Shown here in pieces: positions 15,889-25,920 of a stretch of 64,000 nucleotides of DNA; the first letter of the stretch is position 1; each line of letters starts with the position of its first letter. This stretch comes from Bartonella schoenbuchensis R1 (GTDB lineage: Bacteria; Pseudomonadota; Alphaproteobacteria; Rhizobiales; Rhizobiaceae). The position numbers and the translations under genes were made by a program. The stretch is from NCBI RefSeq assembly GCF_002022685.1, contig NZ_CP019789.1, forward strand, positions 744,001 through 808,000, given 5' to 3'. Under the pieces are notes generated by a model that saw only the letters and a list, made by a program, of their open reading frames with translations, searched no databases and was not told the DNA's origin.

Positions 15889-15976
15889 ATCCCCTCCTTT
15901 TTTAGTAATTACAGCTTTAATTTTCTGAGCTATTTTGCATTTTTATGCAAAAAGTTTCTAAAATCACTACATTTTT

Positions 15977-16012
15977 ATTGACATTTGTTACTAAATTCAC
16001 TACATATTTAGT
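15977..16012 (+). promoter_or_regulatory. Sigma70-type promoter with embedded palindromic operator
   Basis: TTGACA (15977-15982) and TACATA (16000-16005) are 17 bases apart. A perfect inverted repeat TACTAAAT/ATTTAGTA (15988-15995 and 16005-16012, 9-base spacer) overlaps the -10 box, and ATCACTACAT/TTCACTACAT is directly repeated around the -35. This should drive the 16131-18725 transcript under control of a dimeric repressor. Confidence 0.6.
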
Positions 16013-16130
16013 ATATAAACCACGAAGAAGCGCAAATTAATTATATCATTAAAAGGTATAAGAAAGCTAGCTGATCTGGTTTGTCCGCAATATAAATTCA
16101 ACTACTAACGCGAATAAGAGGGGATGGAAG

Positions 16131-16487
16131 ATGAGTAAACAGGTTTCTATAGCTGATCATGAGATTCTGTTAGCTGTGTGTGATGATGGTCATCACCTTT
16201 CTTCATCAGGACCAATTGATGAAACTGAAATCATGAACATTATTAACGGTGTAGGTGATGTTGTAAGTATCCTCCGCATTGATCTTCATTCAAACCGTTA
16301 TGATGATATTTCTGAAGAAGTTGCTGAACTTTATGTTCAAAAATACTTAAACGATAATGACCATTATTATTTTGTAGAAGATGCCCCATATCCCTTTATA
16401 GCTGACAGCTGGGCATACAGTGATGTCTTAGACAAAATAAGAGAACGGGAAAATACAAGTCCATTCTACAGTAATTGTCAGCAATAA
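16131..16487 (+). CDS. Small acidic phage protein of unknown function
   Basis: The 118-residue protein (MSKQVSIADHEILLAVCDDG onward) is acidic, with SEEVAELYVQKYLNDNDHYY in the middle. GGGGATGGAAG precedes the ATG. It is the first gene after the operator-bearing promoter at 15977 and leads into the antirepressor and recombination genes. I recognise no family; an early modulator protein is plausible from position only. Confidence 0.6.
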   Translation: MSKQVSIADHEILLAVCDDGHHLSSSGPIDETEIMNIINGVGDVVSILRIDLHSNRYDDISEEVAELYVQKYLNDNDHYYFVEDAPYPFIADSWAYSDVLDKIRERENTSPFYSNCQQ

Positions 16488-16539
16488 CCCTTTTTTCCCA
16501 ACACATCTGAAAATTAATCCAAACACTATGAGGTTTGCA

Positions 16540-17298
16540 ATGGAAGCGCTTATCGCTATTCATAACAATACAATTAATCAAGAACCTGTTCAGACAGTCA
16601 ATGCACGTGAGTTACATACGTTTTTGGAAGTTGGTAAAGATTTTTCTACTTGGATTAAAGATCGTATTGGTCAATATGAATTTGAAGAAGGAAAAGACTT
16701 TATAAAAACACAAGATTTGCGGTCCCCAAAATTGGGGAGCGCAAAATCTAGAGCTGTCCTTGTAATAAACTACCATCTCACCTTAGACATGGCGAAAGAA
16801 CTTGCTATGGTTGAACGTAATGAGAAAGGTAAACAAGCTCGTCAATATTTCATTGAGTGTGAACGGAAAGCAAAACAAGTAACAACCCCTCAAATTGACT
16901 ACTCAAATCCCCAAGTCATGTTAGGTGTTTTTACGCACTTAAAAAATGAAAATGAACGCAAAGATCATGTCATTGCTCAGTTAATCCCAAAGGCAGAAGC
17001 ACTTAAACGTTTAGAACGATCTGATGGTCTGCATTGTGTAAGTGATACAGCAAAAATGTTAGGCTTACTCACAAAAGATTTGACGAACTATTTGCTTAAT
17101 CATCGTTGGGCTTATCGTCGTACTCAAAAAGGACCTTTGTTACCTTATCAGAGCAAAATCAATGAAGGACTGATGGATTGTGTATCTAGAACTATCCAAA
17201 TAGCCGGCGGAAGAGAAATGAGTGTTTCCAATGCAAAAATTACACCAAAAGGATTAACACGCCTAAGTGTGGAACTCCAAAAACAGACTCTGCATTAA
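16540..17298 (+). CDS. Full-length AntA/AntB + KilAC phage antirepressor
   Basis: From the ATG at 16540 (TGAGG six bases upstream) residues 15-115 form the AntA/AntB domain (TVNARELHTFLEVGKDFSTW, IGQYEFEEGKDFI, YHLTLDMAKELAMVERN, QARQYFIECERKAK). Residues 150-250 form the KilAC domain (VSDTAKMLGLLTKDLTNYLL, then HRWAYRRTQKGPLLPYQSK and KITPKGLTRL). It is the intact relative of the truncated 9861 gene and of the 10375 relic. Antirepressors bind or displace the phage repressor, promoting lytic genes. It overlaps no neighbour and precedes recT. Confidence 0.85.
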   Translation: MEALIAIHNNTINQEPVQTVNARELHTFLEVGKDFSTWIKDRIGQYEFEEGKDFIKTQDLRSPKLGSAKSRAVLVINYHLTLDMAKELAMVERNEKGKQARQYFIECERKAKQVTTPQIDYSNPQVMLGVFTHLKNENERKDHVIAQLIPKAEALKRLERSDGLHCVSDTAKMLGLLTKDLTNYLLNHRWAYRRTQKGPLLPYQSKINEGLMDCVSRTIQIAGGREMSVSNAKITPKGLTRLSVELQKQTLH

Positions 17299-17311
17299 GG
17301 ATATAAAGATA

Positions 17312-18103
17312 ATGACAACTTCTATCGTAGCAACAGTGGCGCAGAAATATGGTTTATCAGAACAAGAATTTTGCAAAAAGATCATAAAGAATTGTATCAA
17401 TTTCAATATTTCTAAGGAAGATTTTGAAGATTTTATCTACCTTGCCGATAGGTATAGGTTAAATCCTCTAGACAAAGAAATATACGTCATCCCTAAAAGA
17501 GGGGGCGGTATTAGTGTGATGACTTCTATTGAAGGATGGCTCAATATCATACGTTCACGTCCTAACTTTAATGGAATGAAATTAAAAAAAGAACGCGATA
17601 ATGAAGGCAAGGTAATTGCTTATGAATGCGCTATATATTTGAAGAACATTAAATATCCAATAGAAATCTCTGAAGAGATGGAAGAATGTAAACGCGACAC
17701 GGAACATTGGAGAAAATATCCTATTCGTATGTTACGTCATAAGGCTATTACACAGTGTGCACGTTATGCATTCGGTCTTCCTAATATCTATAACGAATAT
17801 GAAGCTGATTGTATTGATGAGGCTTTTATCAGTGAAGTTAATCACAATCCCCAAAACGAGAGGGTATCTGATGAAGTGCTTGCACAAATCAGAGAATTAA
17901 TGGAACAAACAAAAACAGAAGAAAAAAAGGTACTCTCTTTTGCAAAAGTCGCAAGCCTCACAGAAATGTCTCATGAGACGGGGCAAATTATTTTAGAAGG
18001 TTTAAAGGAAAGGCAACGCTTCCAAATGGAAGAAGAGCAACAAACTTTGCCTTCACCAAAACAACCACACACACCAACTCAACAAGATCTACCAGGGGTG
18101 TGA
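17312..18103 (+). CDS. recT: RecT/Bet-type single-strand annealing recombinase
   Basis: I use the ATG at 17312 (MTTSIVATVAQKYGLSEQEF), preceded by AAGGAT at a distance; the longer frame to 17267 reads into the previous gene. The 263-residue protein shows the RecT/Bet core: ADRYRLNPLDKEIYVIPKRG, VMTSIEGWLNIIRSRPNFNG, and HKAITQCARYAFGLPNIYNE. The C-terminal ~60 residues are charged and variable. With the exonuclease that follows by one base it forms a Red-type pair for phage recombination and concatemer formation. Confidence 0.88.
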   Translation: MTTSIVATVAQKYGLSEQEFCKKIIKNCINFNISKEDFEDFIYLADRYRLNPLDKEIYVIPKRGGGISVMTSIEGWLNIIRSRPNFNGMKLKKERDNEGKVIAYECAIYLKNIKYPIEISEEMEECKRDTEHWRKYPIRMLRHKAITQCARYAFGLPNIYNEYEADCIDEAFISEVNHNPQNERVSDEVLAQIRELMEQTKTEEKKVLSFAKVASLTEMSHETGQIILEGLKERQRFQMEEEQQTLPSPKQPHTPTQQDLPGV

Positions 18104-18104
18104 T

Positions 18105-18725
18105 ATGGAACAAAGAACACCAGAGTGGTTTCAAGCTCGTTTAGGTAAAGTCACAGCTTCAAATATTAACAGCATCGTTGATAAAACAGCTAAAGGCTCA
18201 CCGACAAGCAAATATGAAGAGTACAAACTCAAACTCATTGGAGAACGCTTAACGGGCATAACAAGTCTATCTTATGAAACACATGCTATGCGATGGGGAC
18301 GTAAATATGAAGACAGTGCAATTCAAAAATACAGCCTTAGACGTTTGGTTACTGTCACACGGTGCGGATTTATTCCTCATCCGACAATTGAAATGGCAGG
18401 GGCTAGTCCTGATGGTCTTATTGGTGATGAGGGGCTCATAGAGGTCAAATGCCCTCAACTAACAACGTATACACGTTTTTTGTTAGATAGTGAAATCAAG
18501 CCTGAATATATCTTACAAATGCAATTCCAAATGGCTTGCACAGGGCGAAAATGGTGTGATTTTGTTAGCTACAACCCCTTGTTTGTAGATAAATCACCTC
18601 ACTTATGTATCAAAGTTCAACGCGTTCAACGCGATGATGAGCAGATTGAACGTATCAATAAGGCTGTCGAAACTTTTTTAGAAGAAATAGAACAAGAAAC
18701 GCGTGTCTTTACGCAAGCTGCTTAA
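18105..18725 (+). CDS. YqaJ/lambda-type 5'-3' exonuclease
   Basis: The 206-residue protein has all family motifs: QRTPEWFQARLGKVTASN, an MRWGRKYEDSAIQKY segment, the metal-binding pair GASPDGLI and LIEVKCP (catalytic Asp, Glu and Lys), and YILQMQFQMACTGRKWCDFV. It resects duplex ends to give the strand bound by the RecT partner encoded one base upstream. An acidic tail ends the protein. No defects are seen. Confidence 0.9.
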   Translation: MEQRTPEWFQARLGKVTASNINSIVDKTAKGSPTSKYEEYKLKLIGERLTGITSLSYETHAMRWGRKYEDSAIQKYSLRRLVTVTRCGFIPHPTIEMAGASPDGLIGDEGLIEVKCPQLTTYTRFLLDSEIKPEYILQMQFQMACTGRKWCDFVSYNPLFVDKSPHLCIKVQRVQRDDEQIERINKAVETFLEEIEQETRVFTQAA

Positions 18726-18810
18726 CCCCATAGGGGGTGCTTTTTTCCTCACGTCTCCTTCTAAAGCGCCCCCACCCAATTTATGTAATATAAAAAAGAA
18801 AGGTAATGAG

Positions 18811-18996
18811 ATGATATTTGATGATGGCGATAGATATGTCACAACACGTGAATGTGCTCAACTTTTTAGCGTATCAACAACAACGATTCGCAATTGGGTG
18901 ACACGAGGATTATTTCCCAAACCATATAAGCTGGGTAAATCAGTAAGATGGAGAAAAAAAGAAATCTTGGCATTTACTCCAAAGGAAATAAGCTGA
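18811..18996 (+). CDS. AlpA-like excisionase / MerR-type HTH protein
   Basis: From the ATG at 18811 the 61-residue protein reads YVTTRECAQLFSVSTTTIRN, then WVTRGLFPKPYKLGKSVRWR and KKEILAF, the AlpA/excisionase winged-helix pattern. It is the last prophage gene before the tandem 12-mers at 19033-19056 and tRNA-Thr, where an excisionase is expected. A longer frame from 18703 overlaps the exonuclease gene and lacks similarity. No integrase gene accompanies it in this window. Confidence 0.75.
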   Translation: MIFDDGDRYVTTRECAQLFSVSTTTIRNWVTRGLFPKPYKLGKSVRWRKKEILAFTPKEIS

Positions 18997-19032
18997 AAAT
19001 AACAACAATTTAGATAAAATTATATAAACTCC

Positions 19033-19056
19033 AAAGGGTGGACTAAAGGGTGGACT
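19033..19056. repeat. Two perfect 12-bp tandem repeats beside tRNA-Thr (arm-type or Xis sites)
   Basis: AAAGGGTGGACT occurs twice in direct succession, followed by AAAA. It lies between the excisionase-like gene and the tRNA 3' end. A perfect 14-bp palindrome TTTAACATGTTAAA follows at 19089-19102. Such repeats are what integrase arm-binding or excisionase sites look like. Confidence 0.45.
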
Positions 19057-19111
19057 AAAAATTATAAAATTAAAAAAAATCTATATATTTTAACATGTTA
19101 AATATAAATAA

Positions 19112-19187
<76 letters not shown>

Positions 19188-19394
19188 ATTACTGTATCGG
19201 AAGTAACACAAACTTACAAAAAGGCAAATAGAAAATTATAGATTTCAATACATATTTTTAAAAAAGTATATTTTAAAGTTGAAATAGTTGGATTTGTATT
19301 ATGTTTTTATCTCTTACAATTTTAATGTTTATTATAAGAGATAACTAAAGCGCTATTCAAACCTGATCACTTTTGCTACTGTTTATAAATTTGG

Positions 19395-20741
19395 TCAAGC
19401 TGATTTATCAGCAAGATATTTTTCTAACCAGTGGATGTTATAGTTTCCATCAATAATATCTTGGTTACCAATAAGATCACGAAATAAAGGTAACGTAGTT
19501 TTAATTCCATCAACCACAAATTCATCTAAAGCACGTCGTAAACGCATCATACACTCTAAGCGTGTACGCCCATGAACAATTAATTTGCCAATTAAGCTGT
19601 CATAATAAGGTGGAATATAATAACCTGAATAAGCACCTGAATCGACACGAACCCCTAAACCTCCAGGTGTGTGAAAATGTGTGATAAGTCCTGGTGATGG
19701 CGTAAAGTTAATTGGATTTTCAGCATTAATACGGCATTCAATAGCATGGCCAGAAAAACGAATATCATCTTGTGCAACTGAAAGCCCTTGACCAGATGCA
19801 ATATGAATTTGTTCATGGACCAAATCTATACCTGTAATTGCCTCAGTTACAGGATGTTCAACCTGTAAACGGGTATTCATTTCAATAAAATAGAATTCTC
19901 CATTTTCATAAAGAAATTCAATAGTTCCTGCTCCACGATAACCAAGTTTTGCGCAAGCATTTGCAACAATGGAACCAATCTTTTTTCGTTCAAGTTCATT
20001 AAGGGCAGGTGAGTAGGCTTCTTCCCATACTTTTTGATGGCGCCGTTGAAGTGAACAATCACGTTCTCCTAAATGAATGGCATTGCCAGCTCCATCACCT
20101 ATAACTTGAATTTCAATGTGGCGTGGTTTTTCTAAATATTTTTCGATATAAACTGCATCATCATTAAATGCAGCACGAGCTTCTGAACGTGCTGTATTGA
20201 AAGCAGTGGAAAGTTCTTTTTCAGAACGAACGACTTTCATACCGCGTCCGCCGCCACCTGCAGAAGCTTTAATAATAACAGGGTAACCGATTTCATCAAT
20301 AATACGCAGAGCTTCTTTTTCATCAGTTACAGCTCCATCTGAACCCGGCACAATAGGAATTCCAAGATTTTTAGCGGTTTTTTTTGCTTCAATTTTATCA
20401 CCCATGATGCGAATATGCGCAGATGTTGGGCCAATAAATGTAATTTCATGGGCTTCTAAAATGTCTGCAAATTTTGCATTTTCAGAAAGAAATCCATATC
20501 CTGGATGAATAGCATCAGCTCCTGTAATCTCGCACGCAGAAATAATTTGGTGAATATTTAAATAAGAATCACGAGATGGAGGAGGGCCAATACAAACACT
20601 TTCATCAGAAAGACGAACATGCATAGCATCAGCATCAGCAGTTGAATGAATAGCTACAGTTTTGATTCCAAGCTCTTTACAAGCCCGTAGGATGCGAAGA
20701 GCAATTTCTCCTCGGTTAGCAATGAGGATTTTCTGAATCAT
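19395..20741 (-). CDS. accC: Acetyl-CoA carboxylase, biotin carboxylase subunit
   Basis: The 448-residue protein matches the usual AccC length. It has the N-terminal Rossmann part ([20 protein letters not shown]), the ATP-grasp glycine loop [12 protein letters not shown] (158-169), [20 protein letters not shown] (about 227), and the catalytic [14 protein letters not shown] (about 290). It carboxylates the biotin carried by AccB in the first step of fatty acid synthesis. It lies 14 bases downstream of accB, the standard operon. The start is the first Met of the conserved sequence. Confidence 0.97.
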   Translation of the reverse strand: MIQKILIANRGEIALRILRACKELGIKTVAIHSTADADAMHVRLSDESVCIGPPPSRDSYLNIHQIISACEITGADAIHPGYGFLSENAKFADILEAHEITFIGPTSAHIRIMGDKIEAKKTAKNLGIPIVPGSDGAVTDEKEALRIIDEIGYPVIIKASAGGGGRGMKVVRSEKELSTAFNTARSEARAAFNDDAVYIEKYLEKPRHIEIQVIGDGAGNAIHLGERDCSLQRRHQKVWEEAYSPALNELERKKIGSIVANACAKLGYRGAGTIEFLYENGEFYFIEMNTRLQVEHPVTEAITGIDLVHEQIHIASGQGLSVAQDDIRFSGHAIECRINAENPINFTPSPGLITHFHTPGGLGVRVDSGAYSGYYIPPYYDSLIGKLIVHGRTRLECMMRLRRALDEFVVDGIKTTLPLFRDLIGNQDIIDGNYNIHWLEKYLADKSA

Positions 20742-20755
20742 ATCTACCTCTCGCT

Positions 20756-21241
20756 TTATTCAACAATAATAAGTGGTTCATCAAACTCAACTGGTTGAGC
20801 ATCTTTAACAAGAACAGCAGTTACGGTGCCTGAACGTGGTGACGGAATATGATTCATTGTTTTCATTGCTTCAATAATGAGCAATGTTTGACCTTCAGAA
20901 ACATTTTGTCCTATTTCTACAAAAGGTTGTGCACCGGGTGCAGGTGCAAGATATGCAGTACCAACCATTGGAGATGTTATTGCGTTATTTGATTGCTCTT
21001 CTTTTGTCGGTGTTGGAGCCGTTAGGTTTGAAGAAGAGGTTACAGTAGGAGCCGGAATAGACGCATAAATTGTTTGTTCAGGAGCCGCTAAAGTGTTTTG
21101 GCGTGATACACAAATACGAAGCCCGCCTTGTTCAAGCTCAATATTAGTTAAATTTGTATCATTCAAAATTTTAGCAAGGTCGCGGATAAGTTCCATATTA
21201 ATTTCGGTATGTTTAGTCGCATCCGTTTTTTTTATTGCCAT
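20756..21241 (-). CDS. accB: Acetyl-CoA carboxylase biotin carboxyl carrier protein
   Basis: From the ATG at 21241 (AAGGAG upstream) the protein has 161 residues: an N-terminal helical region ([20 protein letters not shown]), a Ser/Thr/Pro-rich linker (residues ~62-85), and a C-terminal biotinyl domain with the modified lysine in EAMKTMNHI. The usual motif is EAMKMMN; Thr replaces the second Met after Lys, a tolerated change. It swings carboxybiotin between AccC and the carboxyltransferase. Operon with accC. Confidence 0.95.
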   Translation of the reverse strand: MAIKKTDATKHTEINMELIRDLAKILNDTNLTNIELEQGGLRICVSRQNTLAAPEQTIYASIPAPTVTSSSNLTAPTPTKEEQSNNAITSPMVGTAYLAPAPGAQPFVEIGQNVSEGQTLLIIEAMKTMNHIPSPRSGTVTAVLVKDAQPVEFDEPLIIVE

Positions 21242-21466
21242 TTTATTTATAACTCCTTGATCAATAAAGATCATCGCTATTTACATTTTTATGCTTAAAT
21301 GTTTCTAGGCGGTTCATTACCTTTTTGTCTGGTGTTTTCATTACACTTTGCAGTTTTAGTTTATTCTGCTCGACAAAGTCACACTTATAAGCTTGTTAAC
21401 AAAAAGAGAAAGTTAGAAAATATATTTTGATATCTCTCAATAGTTTTAGTGGGGTAAAAAAGGGTT

Positions 21467-22323
21467 TCATTGTATGCTCTCTATTGCTTCTTTTAAAATA
21501 TCTTCACTTACAGCTCCAATGAATACTTTATCGCCAATAATATGAGAGGGAGTACCGTTAATATTTAATGTGGAAGCAATTTGAATATTTCTTTTAAAGG
21601 ACTTTCGCAGGTTCGGGTTTTCTATTGCGTTATACAGATCTTTTTCATTTGCTCCTAATGAAACTGCTATTTTTATAGCCTTGGCCTTGTTTGCACGATT
21701 CTGGCTCGTTAAAAGTTCCTTATAAAATTGGAAATATTTCTCTGGAAATTGTTGTCGAAAAGCATAAGCAATTGTATGTGCTTCTATCGAATCAGGACCT
21801 AAAATGGGTAAATCTTTGATAATTATTCGCAGGTCTGGGTATTCTTTTATTAAGTTTACCATACTAGGGTAAAAACGTTTACAAAAATTACAATTGTAAT
21901 CAAAAAATTCAACAAGTGTTACTTTACCATTTGGATTGCCAAAAACAGCATCGTGAGGAGATTGAAAAATTTCCTTTTCTAATGATTTAACAACAAAAGC
22001 TTGTTGTTCCTCTATCCCCCCAGCTTTTTTTGGAGGACAAGCTGCATTTCAATCATAATTTCTGGATTTTGGAGAAGGTAGTCTTTTACAATTTCTCGGA
22101 TATAATCATCGTTTGTACGTGTTGTGAGTTTTTCACTAAGTTTGGATAAAAAAGTGGAATCTTCCAGAAGCTGTATTTTAAGGCTTTCTGTGATTGAATT
22201 ATTTAATGTTGTCTCTTTTGCTTTTAAGCTTGATAGAGGTAAGCAGATTAAAATACTTAACGTAACTATCACTGAAAATTTTGCAATAAATGTTGTTGTT
22301 AAGTGTTGAAGCTGATGTGTCAT
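21467..22323 (-). pseudogene. DsbA-family thiol:disulfide oxidoreductase, one-base frameshift
   Basis: The N-terminal part (22323-22012) has a TM/signal segment (FSVIVTLSILICLPLSSLKA) and the helical DDYIREIVKDYLLQNPEIMI region. The frame then hits TAG. The next frame gives GNPNGKVTLVEFFDYNCNFC, which carries the CxxC active site, followed by FPEKYFQFYKELLTS and the cis-Pro loop NGTPSHIIG. Adding one G to the G6 run (22016-22021, minus strand) gives an intact ~285-residue periplasmic enzyme of the Com1/DsbA group. The second part alone can only start at Met after the active site, so as read the gene is dead. Confidence 0.85.
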
Positions 22324-22997
22324 CTATATATCTTTATATTTTAATAGAGTATCTATAAAACTATAGGGGAAGTATTATGTATACGCAACAAAACATTGAA
22401 TCATGGCATAAACTTAGTGGGTAATAGAAATAACATCAATTGCTTTTTTTACTACTATGAAAAATTATTCTATGATGCACGATTTGCAGTAGCTATATTT
22501 TCTACTCAGGTTGTTTTTTGTATTGAAAAACCTGAAATAAACGCACAAAAATAAATATTCTTCTAATCTTAATGCCATAGGTCATTTTAATAAAAACTTT
22601 TTTTAAAGCTGCTATATTGTGTGTTATATAATGCCTTTCTATTATAGTTATCTCAAAGTATGGCAAAACAATGCAAATTTTACAAAATGTTTGAAGAACC
22701 ATAAATATTTTCTCAATGCCTTAAATATTGACCACTAAAATGTTTATTAGACAGTTTATTTTTTGCTCTAATATATCTATTCTTTTGAAGCTATATTTTT
22801 TTAGTTTTTACAATAGCTTGACGGTGATATTTTCTTTTTTTATTTAATGCCATTTTAATTTATTCTGGTATCAATATTGTTTATATTAAATAAACAAACA
22901 GTAGACCCATATTGGAGTGAGAATAATTCATACCGATTTAATTATCTTTTATATTGAGCACAGTGAAGCAAAATGCATTTAATATGAAAGTGAAATT
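22324..22997. other. AT-rich intergenic region upstream of glpD
   Basis: 674 bp with no supported gene. A 66-codon minus-strand frame at 22502-22702 is hydrophobic and low-complexity, without a ribosome site. TATTGGAGTGAG near 22912 and the run before 22998 probably include the glpD promoter, but no clear boxes stand out. Confidence 0.5.
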
Positions 22998-24503
22998 ATG
23001 AAAGCCACAACGCATTATGATTTGTTTATTATTGGGGGTGGGATAAACGGATGTGGAGTGGCAAGAGATGCAGCAGGTCGTGGGTTTAGTGTTGGATTAG
23101 CTGAAATGAACGATCTTGCATCGGGTACGTCAAGTGCATCAACAAAGCTTATTCATGGTGGTCTTCGTTATCTTGAACATTATGAATTTGGACTTGTTCG
23201 TGAAGCATTGAAGGAACGAGAAATTATTTGGCGTATGGCTCCACATATTGTGCGTCCTTTACGTTTTATTCTTCCCTATCATAAAAGAATGCGTTCTGCT
23301 TGGATGTTACGTTTTGGGTTTTTCCTTTATGACTATCTTGGTGGTTGGAATCAAAAACTATGGCGTAGCAAAAAGGTTGATTTTTCAAAAGAATTTAGCA
23401 CTCCACTTCAGAAAATTTATAATAAAGGTTTTGAGTATTCCGATGCAACAGTAGATGATACCCGTTTAGTTATTGCCAATGCACGCGATGCAAAAAAAAG
23501 AGGGGCTGATATAAAAGTACGCACAGAAGTTTTATCTTTAAAAATAGAAGAACAAAAATGGCTTATAACGCTTCATGATAAGTTAAATAATCAAGAATAT
23601 TTTGTTTCTGCCTCCTATATTGCAAATATGGCAGGACCTTGGGTCAATCATATTTTAAGCAATGTTTTAGATTATAAAGAATATTCACCAGTGCGGCTTG
23701 TCAAAGGGTCTCATATCGTAGTCCCAAGCCTTTATACTCATGATCGTGCTTATATTTTTCAAAATAATGATGGCCGTATTATTTTTGCTATTCCGTATCA
23801 GGAAAAATTTACATTGATTGGAACAACAGATTGTGACTATCAAGGTGATTTTACTGATATTCGTATTAGCAATGCAGAGATTGACTATATTTGCGCAGCA
23901 GCAAATGAATATTTCGCTCAACCAATATTACGTGAAAACATTGTGTGGAGCTATTCTGGCGTTCGCCCGCTTTATGATAATGGTGCTACAAAAGCACAAG
24001 AAACTACACGTAATTATGTTTTAAAAGAAGTGGGCATAGGAAGTGCTCCACGAATTCTTAATCTTTATGGTGGCAAGATTACAACTTATCGTAAATTAGC
24101 TGAAGATGTAATGAAGTTTGTTGAAAAGGCGCTTGGTTCTAAGGGGGTGGCGTGGACAATAAATTCAGTGCTACCTGGTGGTGATTTTCCGTGTGATCAA
24201 CTGGGTATGATTGAAAAAAAGATTGCTCTTTTGCTTCCAGATTTAGATGCATTTACATGGCGCAGGCTTGCTCGCTCCTATGGTACAGAAGCGCTCATAA
24301 TATTTGCCAATGGTAAGGCAGATAGAGGAAAAGATTTTGGGCATGGACTTTATGAAGTAGAAGTCAAATGGTTAATGGAAAAGGAATGGGCTAAGACGTG
24401 TGAAGATGTATTATGGCGTCGTTCAAAACTTGGACTTTTATTGAATAAACAAGAAACTGATGTTCTTGCTACTTATATAAAGGATAAAAGAAAGATCGAC
24501 TAA
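22998..24503 (+). CDS. glpD: Aerobic glycerol-3-phosphate dehydrogenase (FAD)
   Basis: The 501-residue flavoprotein begins with the FAD dinucleotide fold DLFIIGGGINGCGVARDAAG (about 8-27), followed by ASGTSSASTKLIHGGLRYLE, and later SHIVVPSLYTHDRAYIFQNN and GGKITTYRKLAED. It oxidises glycerol-3-phosphate to dihydroxyacetone phosphate at the inner membrane and passes electrons to quinone. The gene stands alone with long AT-rich flanks and its length is normal for the family. Confidence 0.95.
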   Translation: MKATTHYDLFIIGGGINGCGVARDAAGRGFSVGLAEMNDLASGTSSASTKLIHGGLRYLEHYEFGLVREALKEREIIWRMAPHIVRPLRFILPYHKRMRSAWMLRFGFFLYDYLGGWNQKLWRSKKVDFSKEFSTPLQKIYNKGFEYSDATVDDTRLVIANARDAKKRGADIKVRTEVLSLKIEEQKWLITLHDKLNNQEYFVSASYIANMAGPWVNHILSNVLDYKEYSPVRLVKGSHIVVPSLYTHDRAYIFQNNDGRIIFAIPYQEKFTLIGTTDCDYQGDFTDIRISNAEIDYICAAANEYFAQPILRENIVWSYSGVRPLYDNGATKAQETTRNYVLKEVGIGSAPRILNLYGGKITTYRKLAEDVMKFVEKALGSKGVAWTINSVLPGGDFPCDQLGMIEKKIALLLPDLDAFTWRRLARSYGTEALIIFANGKADRGKDFGHGLYEVEVKWLMEKEWAKTCEDVLWRRSKLGLLLNKQETDVLATYIKDKRKID

Positions 24504-24939
24504 AATTATAGATCTTATTGATTAATTAGCACTACGGTATTTTTAGTATATTTGTACCGAGACAATTTCTAAGATATCACAATATTAGTCTTGTTATTAC
24601 CTTATTTTAAAATGATCAAAATCCTTTAGATGTTAAAATAGTAAAATGTGTTGTGAAAAAATAGCAAAGATGAATTTGAGGTACGAGTGTTCCGTAGTTA
24701 AAATATGGAATAGTAAAGCAAATTTAGCTGTATCTAATGAAGGAGAACAATGCCTTTTGTATTTGCTATTTAATTTTAACAAAATTTAGGTAATTTAGAA
24801 AAGGCAATAAGTATAAAGCGCGTTTTTATATCCTCAACCGATAGTAGAAAGTGATAAAAACTATTGTGGGTAGGAAAAAAGACATTTCTCGTATACATGA
24901 ATAAAATGCTATGAATGAAAATGTATAAGTAATGCTTTT
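24504..24939. other. Intergenic region glpD-dusA
   Basis: 436 bp, AT-rich. No tRNA-like fold, long inverted repeat or coding frame with family similarity was seen. A decoy start with GGAGAACAATG near 24742 opens only a seven-codon frame. Confidence 0.5.
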
Positions 24940-25920
24940 ATGACGTTGTATAATTCTCCATCATTAGTAAAATTTGCAGTAGCACCAATGCTAGATTGGA
25001 CGGATCGGCATTGCCGTTTTTTTTATCGTCTTTTAACAAAAAAGGCGCTGCTTTATACTGAAATGGTTGTAGCAGATGCTGCAATCCATGGCATTCGTGA
25101 ACGACTATTGGGTTTTAGTGATGAAGAACACCCAATTGCATTGCAATTAGGTGGATCGGATTCGCAAAAATTAGCAGAAGCGGCGCGAATTGCAGAAGAC
25201 TTTGGATATGATGAAATAAACCTCAATGTTGGTTGTCCATCAAATCGTGTTCAAGCAGGCATGTTTGGTGCTTGTTTGATGCTTCATCCTGATATTGTGG
25301 CAAGAGCTGTAGAAGCAATGAAACAGGCTGTGACCATATCTGTGACTGTTAAATGTCGTATTGGTGTAGACAAACAAGATGAAGAATTAGCCTTAGATAT
25401 TTTAGCTGACCAAGTGTGGAACGCCGGCTGTGATGCGCTCTGGGTGCATGCACGCAAAGCGTGGTTAAAAGGATTAAGCCCGAAAGAAAATCGTGGTATT
25501 CCAGAACTTAATTATGAAAGAGTTTATAGATTAAAACGTAAATATCCCCATAAATTTATTGGGATAAATGGTGGAATTCAATCAATTGATGAAGTCAAAG
25601 AACATTTAAAATTATGTGATGCCACCATGGTGGGACGACAAGTTTATCATAATCCAGCTTTACTCATGTCCATTGATTCTAAAATATATGGTCAACCACA
25701 CAGCGATCTTAGTGATTGTGATCTCATTGATGCTATGTGTGATTATGCTGCTAAACATATAGCTTCAGGTGGACGTCTTTCTCATGTGACACGCCATATG
25801 ATTAATTTATTTCATGGTCGAAATGGTGCACGTCGGTGGCGGCAAATATTATCAAATGACGCAACAAGAAGAGATGCAGATGTGTCTGTTTTAAAAGAAG
25901 CTTTTGCTGCTTTTGTTTAA
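24940..25920 (+). CDS. dusA: tRNA-dihydrouridine synthase A
   Basis: The 326-residue FMN enzyme shows the Dus signature: VAPMLDWTDRHCRFFYRLLT (about 14-33), the catalytic cysteine Cys99 in LNVGCPSNRVQAGMFGACLM, the VHARKAWLKGLSPKENR loop that marks the DusA subgroup, and GINGGIQS. It reduces uridines in the D-loop (U20/U20a). Length and motifs are normal. It is an isolated gene. Confidence 0.95.
   Translation: MTLYNSPSLVKFAVAPMLDWTDRHCRFFYRLLTKKALLYTEMVVADAAIHGIRERLLGFSDEEHPIALQLGGSDSQKLAEAARIAEDFGYDEINLNVGCPSNRVQAGMFGACLMLHPDIVARAVEAMKQAVTISVTVKCRIGVDKQDEELALDILADQVWNAGCDALWVHARKAWLKGLSPKENRGIPELNYERVYRLKRKYPHKFIGINGGIQSIDEVKEHLKLCDATMVGRQVYHNPALLMSIDSKIYGQPHSDLSDCDLIDAMCDYAAKHIASGGRLSHVTRHMINLFHGRNGARRWRQILSNDATRRDADVSVLKEAFAAFV

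Noticed and set aside
22502..22702. 66-codon minus-strand frame upstream of glpD
   Set aside because: Ile/Phe-rich translation typical of AT-rich noncoding DNA; no start signal.
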